Position numbers and translations under genes: made by a program | Assembly (NCBI GenBank): GCA_022793895.1 | Contig: JAAWDS010000039.1 | Location: forward strand, 1-64,000 | DNA length: 64,000 bases | Source of the DNA: Provencibacterium sp. | GTDB taxonomy: Bacteria > Bacillota > Clostridia > Oscillospirales > Ruminococcaceae | Direction: 5' to 3' | The notes under the pieces: model-generated | Database searches by the model: none | What the model was told of the DNA's origin: nothing | What the model saw: only the letters and a program-made list of their open reading frames with translations | Shown here: in pieces, positions 25,772 to 33,148 of the stretch | How positions within the stretch are numbered: the first letter of the stretch is position 1 | Layout of the letters: each line of letters opens with the position of its first letter

Positions 25772-26734
25772 CTATACCCCGGTTTGGATACATTCCAACC
25801 GGCCCTGTAGCTTCCATTCCCCCGCGCCGGCCGGGATGAAAACGCTCTCCCCCTTTTCCAAGGAAAGGCGCGCAGCGCCGCAGGAGAGCTCCCCCTGGCC
25901 TTCGATACAGGTCAGGCAGCAAAAGCTCTCTCCATCCGCCTGTTCGATGTAGCTTCCATCCAGCTTCAAAGAATGAACGGTAAAATAAGGGCATTCCGCC
26001 AGAAGCTGCCGCTGCCCGCCTCCAACCGCTACCGCCTCCCCGGCCGGTGTAAAATCCCCGGATGCGGGACGGCGATCCAAAACGGCCAGCGCCTTCTCTA
26101 CATGCAGCGGACGGGGCTTGCCGTCCGCGCCCAAGCGTCCATAGTCATAGACACGGTAGGTAAGGTTGGAGTTCTGCTGTACCTCGCACAGCACAATCCC
26201 TGCGCCGATGGCGTGCAGCATCCCGGCCGGGATAAAGACGACGTCCCCCCGCCGGACCGGACGTTTTCCCAAAAGCTCCTCCAGACGGTTGTTTTCAATC
26301 GCTTCGCGCAGCTCTCCGGCCGAAACCTCGCGGTTAAACCCATAATAGAGGAAGCTGTCCGGCTGCGCATCCAAAATGATCCACATCTCGGTCTTTCCAA
26401 AGCTGTTCTCGTTTTTCAGCGCATATTCATCGCTGGGGTGAACCTGGATGGAGAGCGGGCGCGCCGCATCGATCAGCTTGACGAGCACCGGGAAATCCTG
26501 GAACCGGGCGCAGCGCCTTCCCGCAAGCGCCTCCCCATGCGCCTCAAACAAGGCGCGCAGCGTCTTTCCTGCCTCCGGTCCGGAGACCGCGCGGCTCTCC
26601 CCATCCGGGTGGCAGCTCAGCTCCCAGCTCTCGGCAACGGGACGCAGCGCCGTCTGTTTCCCATAAGCGGCGCATAGGCTTTCCCCTCCCCAAAGGTAAT
26701 CTTTAAAGGCCGGCCCCAGCTTGAAGGGTTCCAT
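25772..26734 (-). CDS. manA: Mannose-6-phosphate isomerase, class I
   Basis: The 320-aa zinc-dependent cupin interconverts mannose-6-phosphate and fructose-6-phosphate, feeding GDP-mannose synthesis or mannose use. Visible hallmarks are FKDYLWGG, the metal-binding SIQVHPSDEYAL and GKTEMWIIL, and GDVVFIPAGMLHAIGAGIVLCEVQQNSNLTYRVYDYGR. The ATG at 26734 has GGGAG at good spacing; the upstream GTG at 26743 is too close to it. Its place after MBOAT and DHHW genes suggests a supply role for a mannose-containing surface polymer, which is inference. Confidence 0.92.
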   Translation of the reverse strand: MEPFKLGPAFKDYLWGGESLCAAYGKQTALRPVAESWELSCHPDGESRAVSGPEAGKTLRALFEAHGEALAGRRCARFQDFPVLVKLIDAARPLSIQVHPSDEYALKNENSFGKTEMWIILDAQPDSFLYYGFNREVSAGELREAIENNRLEELLGKRPVRRGDVVFIPAGMLHAIGAGIVLCEVQQNSNLTYRVYDYGRLGADGKPRPLHVEKALAVLDRRPASGDFTPAGEAVAVGGGQRQLLAECPYFTVHSLKLDGSYIEQADGESFCCLTCIEGQGELSCGAARLSLEKGESVFIPAGAGEWKLQGRLECIQTGV

Positions 26735-26802
26735 GTTGTCCACTCCCCATTTTATACAAAATGTTATATCTATCTACCTTTATACCCTATTGCGTTCTTT
26801 TC

Positions 26803-27951
26803 TCAATACCGCAGGGTAGAGAGATAGGGGTCGCTCACAAACGATTCAAAATTATAGAGCAGCAATACATCGTCGTACTCCGCATCGCGCAGATAATCGC
26901 TCAGCTTGTTGACATAGCGCAGATCGATGATATCCACCTCGTCATAGAGATAGGTGAGGAACGGGGCCAGCGAGTTGCCGAAGCTATCCTTAATCAGAAG
27001 CACGCGGGTTTTATGGCCGTCGGCAGCGGGGTAACGGTTATTCTCCGCCTTCAGCTCGGTGAAATTGTTGTTCCCCCAGAGATAGGCGGCGTATTTATCG
27101 CGCGTTGCGAGCTTCTCTTCATCATAGAGCCCCGGTTTTTCCTCTCCGAAAACGGCGACGCTTTCCATCGGGATATCCGGCAGAAGCATGGTATCCGGGC
27201 GCGTACCCACCTTTTTCGCCTTGGAATAGTTGGTGCCGTAGAAGCCCTCGATCGTCCGCCCATTCTGTTCAAAGATCTCAAAGTCCGGGAGCTCCATCCC
27301 CTTCTGCTGGGCATAAGCCTGGGCGGCCAGGTAAGCGCCGTAAACCGTCCAATGATGATCGGTGCGGTAATAAATATATTCCTCCTTATGCGCGCGCAGG
27401 GGCTCCAAAAGGTTTAACACCGACACATGCGCAGGCGCCAGCTCATAGATCTCCGCACCGAAGGCGGCCTGATCGATTAGCGGCACGCCATAAGGCACCT
27501 TATCCTCTAAAATCATATAGGCGTTCGGCGTGATAGCGAAGGTAACGGGCAGCTCCGGATAGAGCTCAAAAAACTCCTTCGTATAGCGGAGATTGTCCTG
27601 GTAGCGCTCTTCATCCAGCCGATCCAGCTTGACAAACAAGTAACCGTCCTTCCCATAGATCACGCCGTTGTTCTCGGTCTTTCCCAGAAGCGATTCAACG
27701 CAGGATTTCAAGGTGATCCAGCCGTCGCGGCCAACGAATTGATCGTTGATATAGCTGTCGAACCGCTCGTCGTATTCCCCCTTCATCAGCACCCGCCATT
27801 CCAGCTTCGGACGGGTTTTCAGCGGACGGTTCTCCATTTCGGAGCGTTCGCGGTCGGTCTGGGTCATATCCAGCCCGGTATATAGCAGAATAAAGACGGC
27901 AAAAAGCACCGCCCAAGGGCAGCTTTTCCACAATTTTCGGAATTTCTCCAT
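26803..27951 (-). CDS. DHHW family protein (AlgJ/AlgX-like, MBOAT partner)
   Basis: The 382-aa protein has a single N-terminal membrane helix (AVLFAVFILLYTGLDMT) and an extracytoplasmic SGNH-hydrolase-like domain with the family-defining TDHHWT motif near residue 197. KDSFGNSLAPFL later in the chain supplies the catalytic Ser region. These proteins accept acyl groups from an MBOAT protein and transfer them to polysaccharide or other surface polymers. The MBOAT gene lies 91 bp upstream and a DUF4358 lipoprotein precedes that, a grouping familiar from Clostridia. manA follows after 68 bp. Confidence 0.88.
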   Translation of the reverse strand: MEKFRKLWKSCPWAVLFAVFILLYTGLDMTQTDRERSEMENRPLKTRPKLEWRVLMKGEYDERFDSYINDQFVGRDGWITLKSCVESLLGKTENNGVIYGKDGYLFVKLDRLDEERYQDNLRYTKEFFELYPELPVTFAITPNAYMILEDKVPYGVPLIDQAAFGAEIYELAPAHVSVLNLLEPLRAHKEEYIYYRTDHHWTVYGAYLAAQAYAQQKGMELPDFEIFEQNGRTIEGFYGTNYSKAKKVGTRPDTMLLPDIPMESVAVFGEEKPGLYDEEKLATRDKYAAYLWGNNNFTELKAENNRYPAADGHKTRVLLIKDSFGNSLAPFLTYLYDEVDIIDLRYVNKLSDYLRDAEYDDVLLLYNFESFVSDPYLSTLRY

Positions 27952-28042
27952 CCAAACACCTCCCCCTTCCCGCAGGCGCTGTAAGCTCCGGGAAGCGCCT
28001 TATAAAAGCCGGAGTCCGGCCTAACATTCCCCACAGAACCGG

Positions 28043-29437
28043 CTAAAAATTAAAATATAAAAATGGATTGTAGCTCGCGTCTACCAAATAGCCGACCGAC
28101 GCCAGCAGCACCGCGGCCAATCCGGCCGTTACCAGCCATTTTTTATGGGCTAAACGTTCATAGATCCATTTAATCGCAGGCGTTGAGAAGAAAATTGCCA
28201 AAGCGAAGGTAACGCCATAGTTACGCAGGTAATACACCCAATCAGCGCCGCCCCGCCAACAAAAAAGCCTGCCGAAAAGCTGCGGCAAAAGCCCCTGCGC
28301 CCCTTTCAGCTCTTCCAGCCCAATGGCGAAAAAACCCCAGCTAAGCACCACAAAAAAGAGCAGGTACACCCGGCTCCAAACCCGGCTCCTCTCTAAATAG
28401 CGCAGCAGAAAGGTTTTCTCCACCACCAGCAGCGCGAGGAAATAAAGACCCCAAAGGACAAACAGCCAGTTGGCCCCATGCCAAAAGCCGGTTAAAAACC
28501 AAACGATAAACAGATTCAAATAGAGCCTGCCCCGGCCGACCCGGTTTCCTCCCAAGGGGATGTACACATATTCCCGGAACCAGGATCCCAGCGTCATGTG
28601 CCAGCGCCGCCAAAACTCGGTTGCGCTGCGGGAGATATAAGGAAAATTAAAATTCTGCGGGAACCGGAAGCCCATGGCGTTTCCCAGGCCGATAGCCATG
28701 AGGGAATAGCCGCTGAAATCAAAATAGATATAGAGCGAAAAGGCAATGAGGCCCATCCAACACAGCGGGGTAGAGACGTTTTCAAAGCCCATGCCAACCA
28801 CCGTATCCCAGAGCGAGCCGATGTTATTGGCAATGAGCACCTTGCTCCCCAGCCCCATAATAAAGAGACGGACGCCGTCTCCCAGCATTTCATAAGTAAC
28901 GGTACGCGTATGCAGCTCCTCATTGATGTCGGTATATTTCACAATCGGACCGGCGATCAGCTGCGGGAAAAGGGTGACAAAAGCGCCAAAGCGGATAAAG
29001 TTCCGCTCCGCAGGGACGCGCCCATAATAAACATCGACGGTATAGGAAAGGATCTGGAAGGTATAAAAGCTAATCCCCAAGGGGAGGGCCAGGGACAGGA
29101 AGGGAACGGAAAGCCCCGTTGCCACGTTAAAGTTCCCAATGAAAAAGTTCATGTATTTAAAGAAAAGAAGCCACCCCACCGTAAAAACCAGCGAGACGAG
29201 GAAGGCGGCGCGCCGCAAGCCGCCGCGCTCCTTCCAGCGGTCAATGAGCAGGGCGGCCAGGTAGTTGACCAGAATAGAGGACATCATGATCGGGAAATAT
29301 TTGGGTTCCCCCCACGCATAGAAAAAAAGGCTGCACAGAAACAGCCACAGGTTTTTAAAGCGGAAAGGAAGCAGATAATAAACAAGAAACACCGCCGGGA
29401 TAAAGCGGAATAAAAACAGGATACTGCTGAATAGCAA
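28043..29437 (-). CDS. MBOAT family O-acyltransferase (AlgI/DltB-like)
   Basis: The 464-aa polytopic membrane protein has the AlgI-type core: SFYTFQILSYTVDVYYGR, LFPQLIAGPIVKYTDI, and the conserved TEFWRRWHMTLGSWFREYVYIPLGG followed by WFLTGFWHGANWLFVLWGLYF, which contains the catalytic His. It would pass acyl groups across the membrane to the DHHW partner. I prefer the TTG at 29437 (GGAGG with 8-nt spacing, giving MLFSSILFLFRF) over an in-frame ATG at 29452 that has no ribosome-binding site. The upstream intergenic hairpin (29487-29524) separates it from the DUF4358 gene. Confidence 0.9.
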   Translation of the reverse strand: MLFSSILFLFRFIPAVFLVYYLLPFRFKNLWLFLCSLFFYAWGEPKYFPIMMSSILVNYLAALLIDRWKERGGLRRAAFLVSLVFTVGWLLFFKYMNFFIGNFNVATGLSVPFLSLALPLGISFYTFQILSYTVDVYYGRVPAERNFIRFGAFVTLFPQLIAGPIVKYTDINEELHTRTVTYEMLGDGVRLFIMGLGSKVLIANNIGSLWDTVVGMGFENVSTPLCWMGLIAFSLYIYFDFSGYSLMAIGLGNAMGFRFPQNFNFPYISRSATEFWRRWHMTLGSWFREYVYIPLGGNRVGRGRLYLNLFIVWFLTGFWHGANWLFVLWGLYFLALLVVEKTFLLRYLERSRVWSRVYLLFFVVLSWGFFAIGLEELKGAQGLLPQLFGRLFCWRGGADWVYYLRNYGVTFALAIFFSTPAIKWIYERLAHKKWLVTAGLAAVLLASVGYLVDASYNPFLYFNF

Positions 29438-29486
29438 CGGTTCAACCTCCATCCCTGACTCAGTAAAAATAAAACGTTGCACAGAA

Positions 29487-29524
29487 GACGTGTCCGCAAA
29501 ACGCCTGCATTTTGCGGACACGTC
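29487..29524. other. Perfect 15-bp intergenic hairpin without T-run
   Basis: GACGTGTCCGCAAAA with its complement around an 8-nt loop. No T-tract follows on either strand, so it is more likely an mRNA processing or stability element inside the operon than a terminator. It belongs to the GCAAA-apex family. Confidence 0.7.
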
Positions 29525-29628
29525 CTTGCCGACATGCAAGTTCCGTAATTAGATATACCAGAAAACGGACGAAAAAGCAAGCTAGTTTTTACCGGAAGCC
29601 TTCGCAGAATCCACAATTTCAAAGGCGG

Positions 29629-30306
29629 CTATTTCGCTTCCTCAAAAACCGAGCGGATAGCCTTTTCAGCGCGCGCCACCTCGTCCTCCGCCATCTGGAG
29701 CGAGGCTTCCTGTCCATCCGGAACGTTGATATCGCCCATGAGAACCAGGAAAACATAATCCCCTTCGGTGATCACCTTCGCAGCCTGGGATTTGATATCC
29801 ATGAAGTTCACCGGATAGGTTTCAAACTGGGTAATGATGTCCTCCCGGCGTTTTTCCAGAGCCGCCGCCACGGTTTCAGCCTTTCCAGGTTTTGCCTTGG
29901 CGCCTACAAAGGTGTCCCCACTGATATTTACAAAGGCCATTTCACCTACAAATTCTTCCACGTCCTCCGCGTTCACATAGTAAACCTCGGTCATCTGCGC
30001 TTCCGTGATTACGGCAGGCATAGCGAGCCAGAACTCGCCGAATTCCGCGCGTACAGCGTCATAAGCCGCCTTGAGCTTTTCATCCTTGATGATGAGCTCG
30101 ACCGGCTCATCGTCCGCATTATCGGAGGCCTCCGAGGATGCGGCCGAGGAGCTGGAGGGCTGGCTGCTGGAAGGGGCGGAGCTGGAAGAAGGCGCGCTGC
30201 TCGAACTGCTGGAGACCTGGTCCTTACCGGTGGATCCGCAGCCCGCAAAGGCGGCTGTTAGAAGAGCCGCCGCCAGACAGAGAGCGATTTTTCTCATACA
30301 CATCAT
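29629..30306 (-). CDS. DUF4358 lipoprotein
   Basis: The 225-aa protein has a lipoprotein signal with lipobox FAGC (Cys near 23), a Ser-rich low-complexity linker (about 25-65), and a globular domain matching the DUF4358 pattern. That domain includes FWLAMPAVITEAQMTEVYYVNAEDVEEFVGEMAF and the closing GDYVFLVLMGD. DUF4358 genes in Clostridia commonly sit beside MBOAT and DHHW genes, as here, so a role in surface-polymer acylation is likely, though its biochemical function is unknown. Three clustered Met codons are possible starts; the first (30306) has AAGGAAAGG at 7-nt spacing. Confidence 0.82.
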   Translation of the reverse strand: MMCMRKIALCLAAALLTAAFAGCGSTGKDQVSSSSSSAPSSSSAPSSSQPSSSSAASSEASDNADDEPVELIIKDEKLKAAYDAVRAEFGEFWLAMPAVITEAQMTEVYYVNAEDVEEFVGEMAFVNISGDTFVGAKAKPGKAETVAAALEKRREDIITQFETYPVNFMDIKSQAAKVITEGDYVFLVLMGDINVPDGQEASLQMAEDEVARAEKAIRSVFEEAK

Positions 30307-30309
30307 AAA

Positions 30310-30687
30310 TGAACCTTTCCTTTCTTTATCGTCGCGCCGGTCCAGCCGGACGTTTTCCGCCTAGCAGAAACGGCGCAAAACGGGAGGCGAAAATTTTTAT
30401 TTTTAGCCTTCCTTTTGATTATTTGCGCCCGTTTACCGGCGCTTCATCTATAAGGTGGCGCCGGCCCTTCGATTTACTGCTGCGTTTCCTAAATTTTCCT
30501 GAATATACAAAATATACGAGGGTCAACGGGTGCTTTATGGGTTATTATTTGCTTTATGAAACCGAATATGCGGCAGACGCCGTTTACATCTTTTGTAACG
30601 GCGCTGTTTCCGTAGCGGCAGCCGGAATAGACGGATCCTCAAACTATCCGTTCGCAGCGATAAACGCCCGTCAACAAATCAAAACGG
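30310..30687. other. Intergenic stretch with stable stems, no supported gene
   Basis: This gap contains a stem ACGCCGTTTACA/TGTAACGGCGCT near 30575-30605 and a short stem ACGGAT/ATCCGT near 30630-30655. A 60-codon plus-strand frame from 30537 lacks a convincing ribosome-binding site and is not annotated. An RNA element is possible. Confidence 0.25.
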
Positions 30688-30738
30688 AAAAAGGCTCGGA
30701 TTCCGTCTTTCATTCTTGACAGAATCCGGGCCTTTTCC
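30688..30738. terminator. Bidirectional terminator after dpaB
   Basis: AAAAAGGCTCGGATTC pairs with GAATCCGGGCCTTTTC, one mismatch. T-rich ends occur on both strands; it lies 32 bp beyond the dpaB stop. Confidence 0.7.
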
Positions 30739-30770
30739 CAATTTCAGGGAAAATTTATAGCACGCCTTTT

Positions 30771-31349
30771 TTATCCAATCACCGGCTGCATCTGCACCCC
30801 TTTGAAGGCGCACTCAACAGCCTGAGGAATTTGGGTAAAATCGGCGACAATCGATTGCGGCTTTTGAATGGGATCATCCTGCCGCATAGGTACAAAATAG
30901 ATATTCTTTTGGTTGAGCAGCATTCCGATATTCTTCCCCGCCGCGCCGAGCGCATCGTTGGTCGAAACCGCTATGACAACCGGCCGCTGGTTGCGCAGAT
31001 GCGCTTTTACCGCCATGGTAACGCTGGTATCCGTTACCCCGTTTGCCAACTTTCCCAGCGTGTTTCCGGTGCAGGGGGCGACCAGCAGGATATCCAAGAG
31101 CTTGCGCGGCCCTATCGGTTCGGCGTCATAGATCGTGTGGATCGCCGGCCTCCCGCAAATCTTCTCAATCCGTTCGATAAAATCGGCCGCCTTTCCAAAC
31201 CGGGTATCGGTGCTATAAGAAAACTCCGACAGGATCGGCTGCACCTCATAGCCCAATCCGGCAACCTTTTCCATCTGCGGAAGCACCTTATCGAAGGTGC
31301 AGAACGATCCGCACATGGCAAAGCCTAATCTAACTCCGTTCATTCCCAA
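30771..31349 (-). CDS. dpaB: Dipicolinate synthase subunit B
   Basis: The 192-aa flavoprotein-like subunit (SpoVFB) joins DpaA to convert dihydrodipicolinate to dipicolinic acid in the mother cell during sporulation. Recognisable features are RLGFAMCGSFCTFDKVLPQM near the start, LLVAPCTGNTLGKLANGVTDTSVTMAVKAHLRN, and VVIAVSTNDALG. The start is TTG at 31349 with AAAGGA at 7-nt spacing; an ATG two codons in is the alternative. It follows dpaA by 45 bp. Its presence shows the host makes DPA by the SpoVF route, not the EtfA route of some clostridia. Confidence 0.93.
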   Translation of the reverse strand: MGMNGVRLGFAMCGSFCTFDKVLPQMEKVAGLGYEVQPILSEFSYSTDTRFGKAADFIERIEKICGRPAIHTIYDAEPIGPRKLLDILLVAPCTGNTLGKLANGVTDTSVTMAVKAHLRNQRPVVIAVSTNDALGAAGKNIGMLLNQKNIYFVPMRQDDPIQKPQSIVADFTQIPQAVECAFKGVQMQPVIG

Positions 31350-31394
31350 TAACCATTCCTTTCTGATGAGCTCCGCCGCTTCTGCGGCGGCTGC

Positions 31395-32264
31395 CTATCC
31401 TTGTTCATGCAGGATGTTATATACCGTATCACGGATAATTTCAGCGGCCGTTACCGGGGCGACCTTTCCTGGAAGCGAGAGCGCCCAGATCACCCGGACC
31501 CCCAACGCCTTCGCCGCTTCGAAATCCACGCCGCCCGGCTTTGAGCTCAGATCGATGAGCAGGCAATCCTTGGGAAGCCTTCCGAGCACCTCCCGGCCAA
31601 ACAGGCAGGCCGGCGCCGTGTTAAAGATGAGATCCGCCTCTGCGGCCGCTTCGGCCAGATTTTGCATCGGCGCCGCTTGCGCTCCCTGCATCCGGATCCA
31701 GGCCAGATCCTCCTGCTTGCGCGCCGCAACCGTCACCTTCGCCCCACAGGCCAGCAGCAGGCGGGTCATCGCCTTGCCTACCCGGCCAAACCCGGCTACC
31801 AGCGCCCGCGCGCCAAAGATTGTCCTGGCGGTTTCCTGCATGGCTATTTCCAGCGCGCCCTCCGCAGTGGGGATGCAGTTGAGTACCGTCAGCTCCTCGC
31901 GCTCATAGTAATCCGCCGCCGCTATCCCCTTTTCATGCGCCCATCTCTGGATACGCGGGCCCAACATTCCGCCCAGCACCCGCGCGCCCGGATGTATGTA
32001 GCCTAGGCACTCCTCAACCGGAGGCGGCATAGGGCAGAAGGGAGCGTTTAGCCTCTCTCCATCGCTGGAAACCGGCAGCGGGAAAATATAAACGCTGCAC
32101 GGCGGCGTCCACGCCGGTTCCGTTCGGAGCACCCGTCCATCCAGCTCTTCACATTGATCGAAATATAGGGCGTATACCTTGTTTCCATCCTGTGCAAGCA
32201 GGTTGCACAGGCAGCACTGGCGCAAATCGCCGCCAAACACCGCTATCGTCCGCTCTTCTCCCAT
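31395..32264 (-). CDS. dpaA: Dipicolinate synthase subunit A
   Basis: The 289-aa subunit (SpoVFA) has an N-terminal domain (TIAVFGGDLRQCCLCNLLAQ) and a C-terminal NAD(P)-binding fold (ALVAGFGRVGKAMTRLLLACGAKVTVAARK). It acts with DpaB in spore DPA synthesis. The ATG at 32264 has GGAGG with 7-nt spacing and gives the expected N-terminus; an in-frame extension to 32318 is unsupported. A mother-cell sigma factor would be expected to transcribe it, but I could not assign its promoter. Confidence 0.93.
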   Translation of the reverse strand: MGEERTIAVFGGDLRQCCLCNLLAQDGNKVYALYFDQCEELDGRVLRTEPAWTPPCSVYIFPLPVSSDGERLNAPFCPMPPPVEECLGYIHPGARVLGGMLGPRIQRWAHEKGIAAADYYEREELTVLNCIPTAEGALEIAMQETARTIFGARALVAGFGRVGKAMTRLLLACGAKVTVAARKQEDLAWIRMQGAQAAPMQNLAEAAAEADLIFNTAPACLFGREVLGRLPKDCLLIDLSSKPGGVDFEAAKALGVRVIWALSLPGKVAPVTAAEIIRDTVYNILHEQG

Positions 32265-32536
32265 CGTCAGCCCTCCACCGCCTGTTCCGCTTTGTGCGTT
32301 TTTTCCAGACCGGCGCACCGTTCCTCCGGCCGCGCAGGGCAGCCCTCCCTGCTGGTACTATCTTATGAACGCGCGTCTCAAACCGTGCACATCCGGAATA
32401 GAATGCCCGGAGGCAGAAGCCCCAGCGCGGCATCCAGATCTGGACCCTCCAAAAAGAGATTGCCGGAAAATATCCACTTCCAGTGTCTATTTTTTAAACT
32501 TTGAAAGAAAATCTATCCTGGATGTCTTAAATCTGG

Positions 32537-32565
32537 TTGACTATTGCAACAATTTTTACTATTAT
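32537..32565 (+). promoter_or_regulatory. Sigma-A promoter of the V-ATPase operon
   Basis: TTGACT (32537-32542), 17-bp spacer, TATTAT (32560-32565). The leader to the first gene is about 260 nt and includes the hairpin at 32644-32682. The rest of 32265-32833 holds no gene that I can support. Confidence 0.75.
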
Positions 32566-32643
32566 TAGTATAACTGTGGTAGGCGTGGAAGAAAAGGACT
32601 CCCTGGGAAGTAAAGCCTTTTCTCTTCCGCCGGCTGCGGTGCA

Positions 32644-32682
32644 AAAAGAGGGAAACCTTTCCAAATAAAAAGCCCCTCTTTT
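32644..32682 (+). terminator. Possible attenuator hairpin in the V-ATPase leader
   Basis: AAAAGAGGG pairs with CCCTCTTTT around a 21-nt loop, the T-run being part of the stem. It is weak as a terminator but lies between promoter and first gene. Confidence 0.35.
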
Positions 32683-32833
32683 CCGGCCCTGGAAAACGAC
32701 CGATGCGGACCGCCGCTAAAAGCGCTGTTTTCCTGGCCTGTGGCCGCTGTGCGGTTTGGCTGTGTACGTACAGCTCGGCTATGCAGAAAAACGGCCGGCG
32801 CACGACTATTCTGAACATGAAGGTGGTGATATT

Positions 32834-33148
32834 TTGCAGGAAATCATGCAGAAAATCGTGGATGCGGAGCAGCAGGCGCTCTCGATGCGTTCCGATGCGC
32901 AGCAGGCTTCCAAAAACGCCCAGGCGGAAGCGCTGCGCCAAGGCAAGGAGCTCATTGAAAGAGCGCGGCATGAGGCGGCCGAGGAAGCCCGAAAGGTGGT
33001 GGCCGCCGCTGAAGCGCAAGCAGCCGCCCTTCAAAAAGAGGCCGCCGCTAAAGCCCAGGAAAAGGCGGCGCTTCTTAAAGAGCAGGGCCAGAAAAAGGCG
33101 CAGGCCGCGGCACGGTTTGTGATGGAAAGGATTGTGGATAGCGTATGA
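32834..33148 (+). CDS. ntpF: V-type ATPase subunit G/H-like stalk protein (NtpF-like)
   Basis: The 104-aa protein is an almost continuous Ala/Glu/Lys-rich coiled coil (QKIVDAEQQALSMRSDAQQ to AQAAARFVMERIVDSV), typical of the peripheral stalk subunit that pairs with subunit E. I place the start at TTG 32834 (AGGTGG with 7-nt spacing); the next ATG is at 32846. Its last codons overlap ntpI by 4 bp. It opens the same gene order as the Enterococcus hirae ntp operon. Confidence 0.82.
   Translation: MQEIMQKIVDAEQQALSMRSDAQQASKNAQAEALRQGKELIERARHEAAEEARKVVAAAEAQAAALQKEAAAKAQEKAALLKEQGQKKAQAAARFVMERIVDSV

Noticed and set aside
30537..30719. 60-codon plus-strand frame (MGYYLLYETEY...)
   Set aside because: Poor ribosome-binding site, no promoter and its end lies in a terminator stem; kept only as part of a structured gap.
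32644..32682. Strong terminator separating a gene from the V-ATPase operon
   Set aside because: The loop is long and the T-run is inside the stem; there is no gene between it and the promoter.
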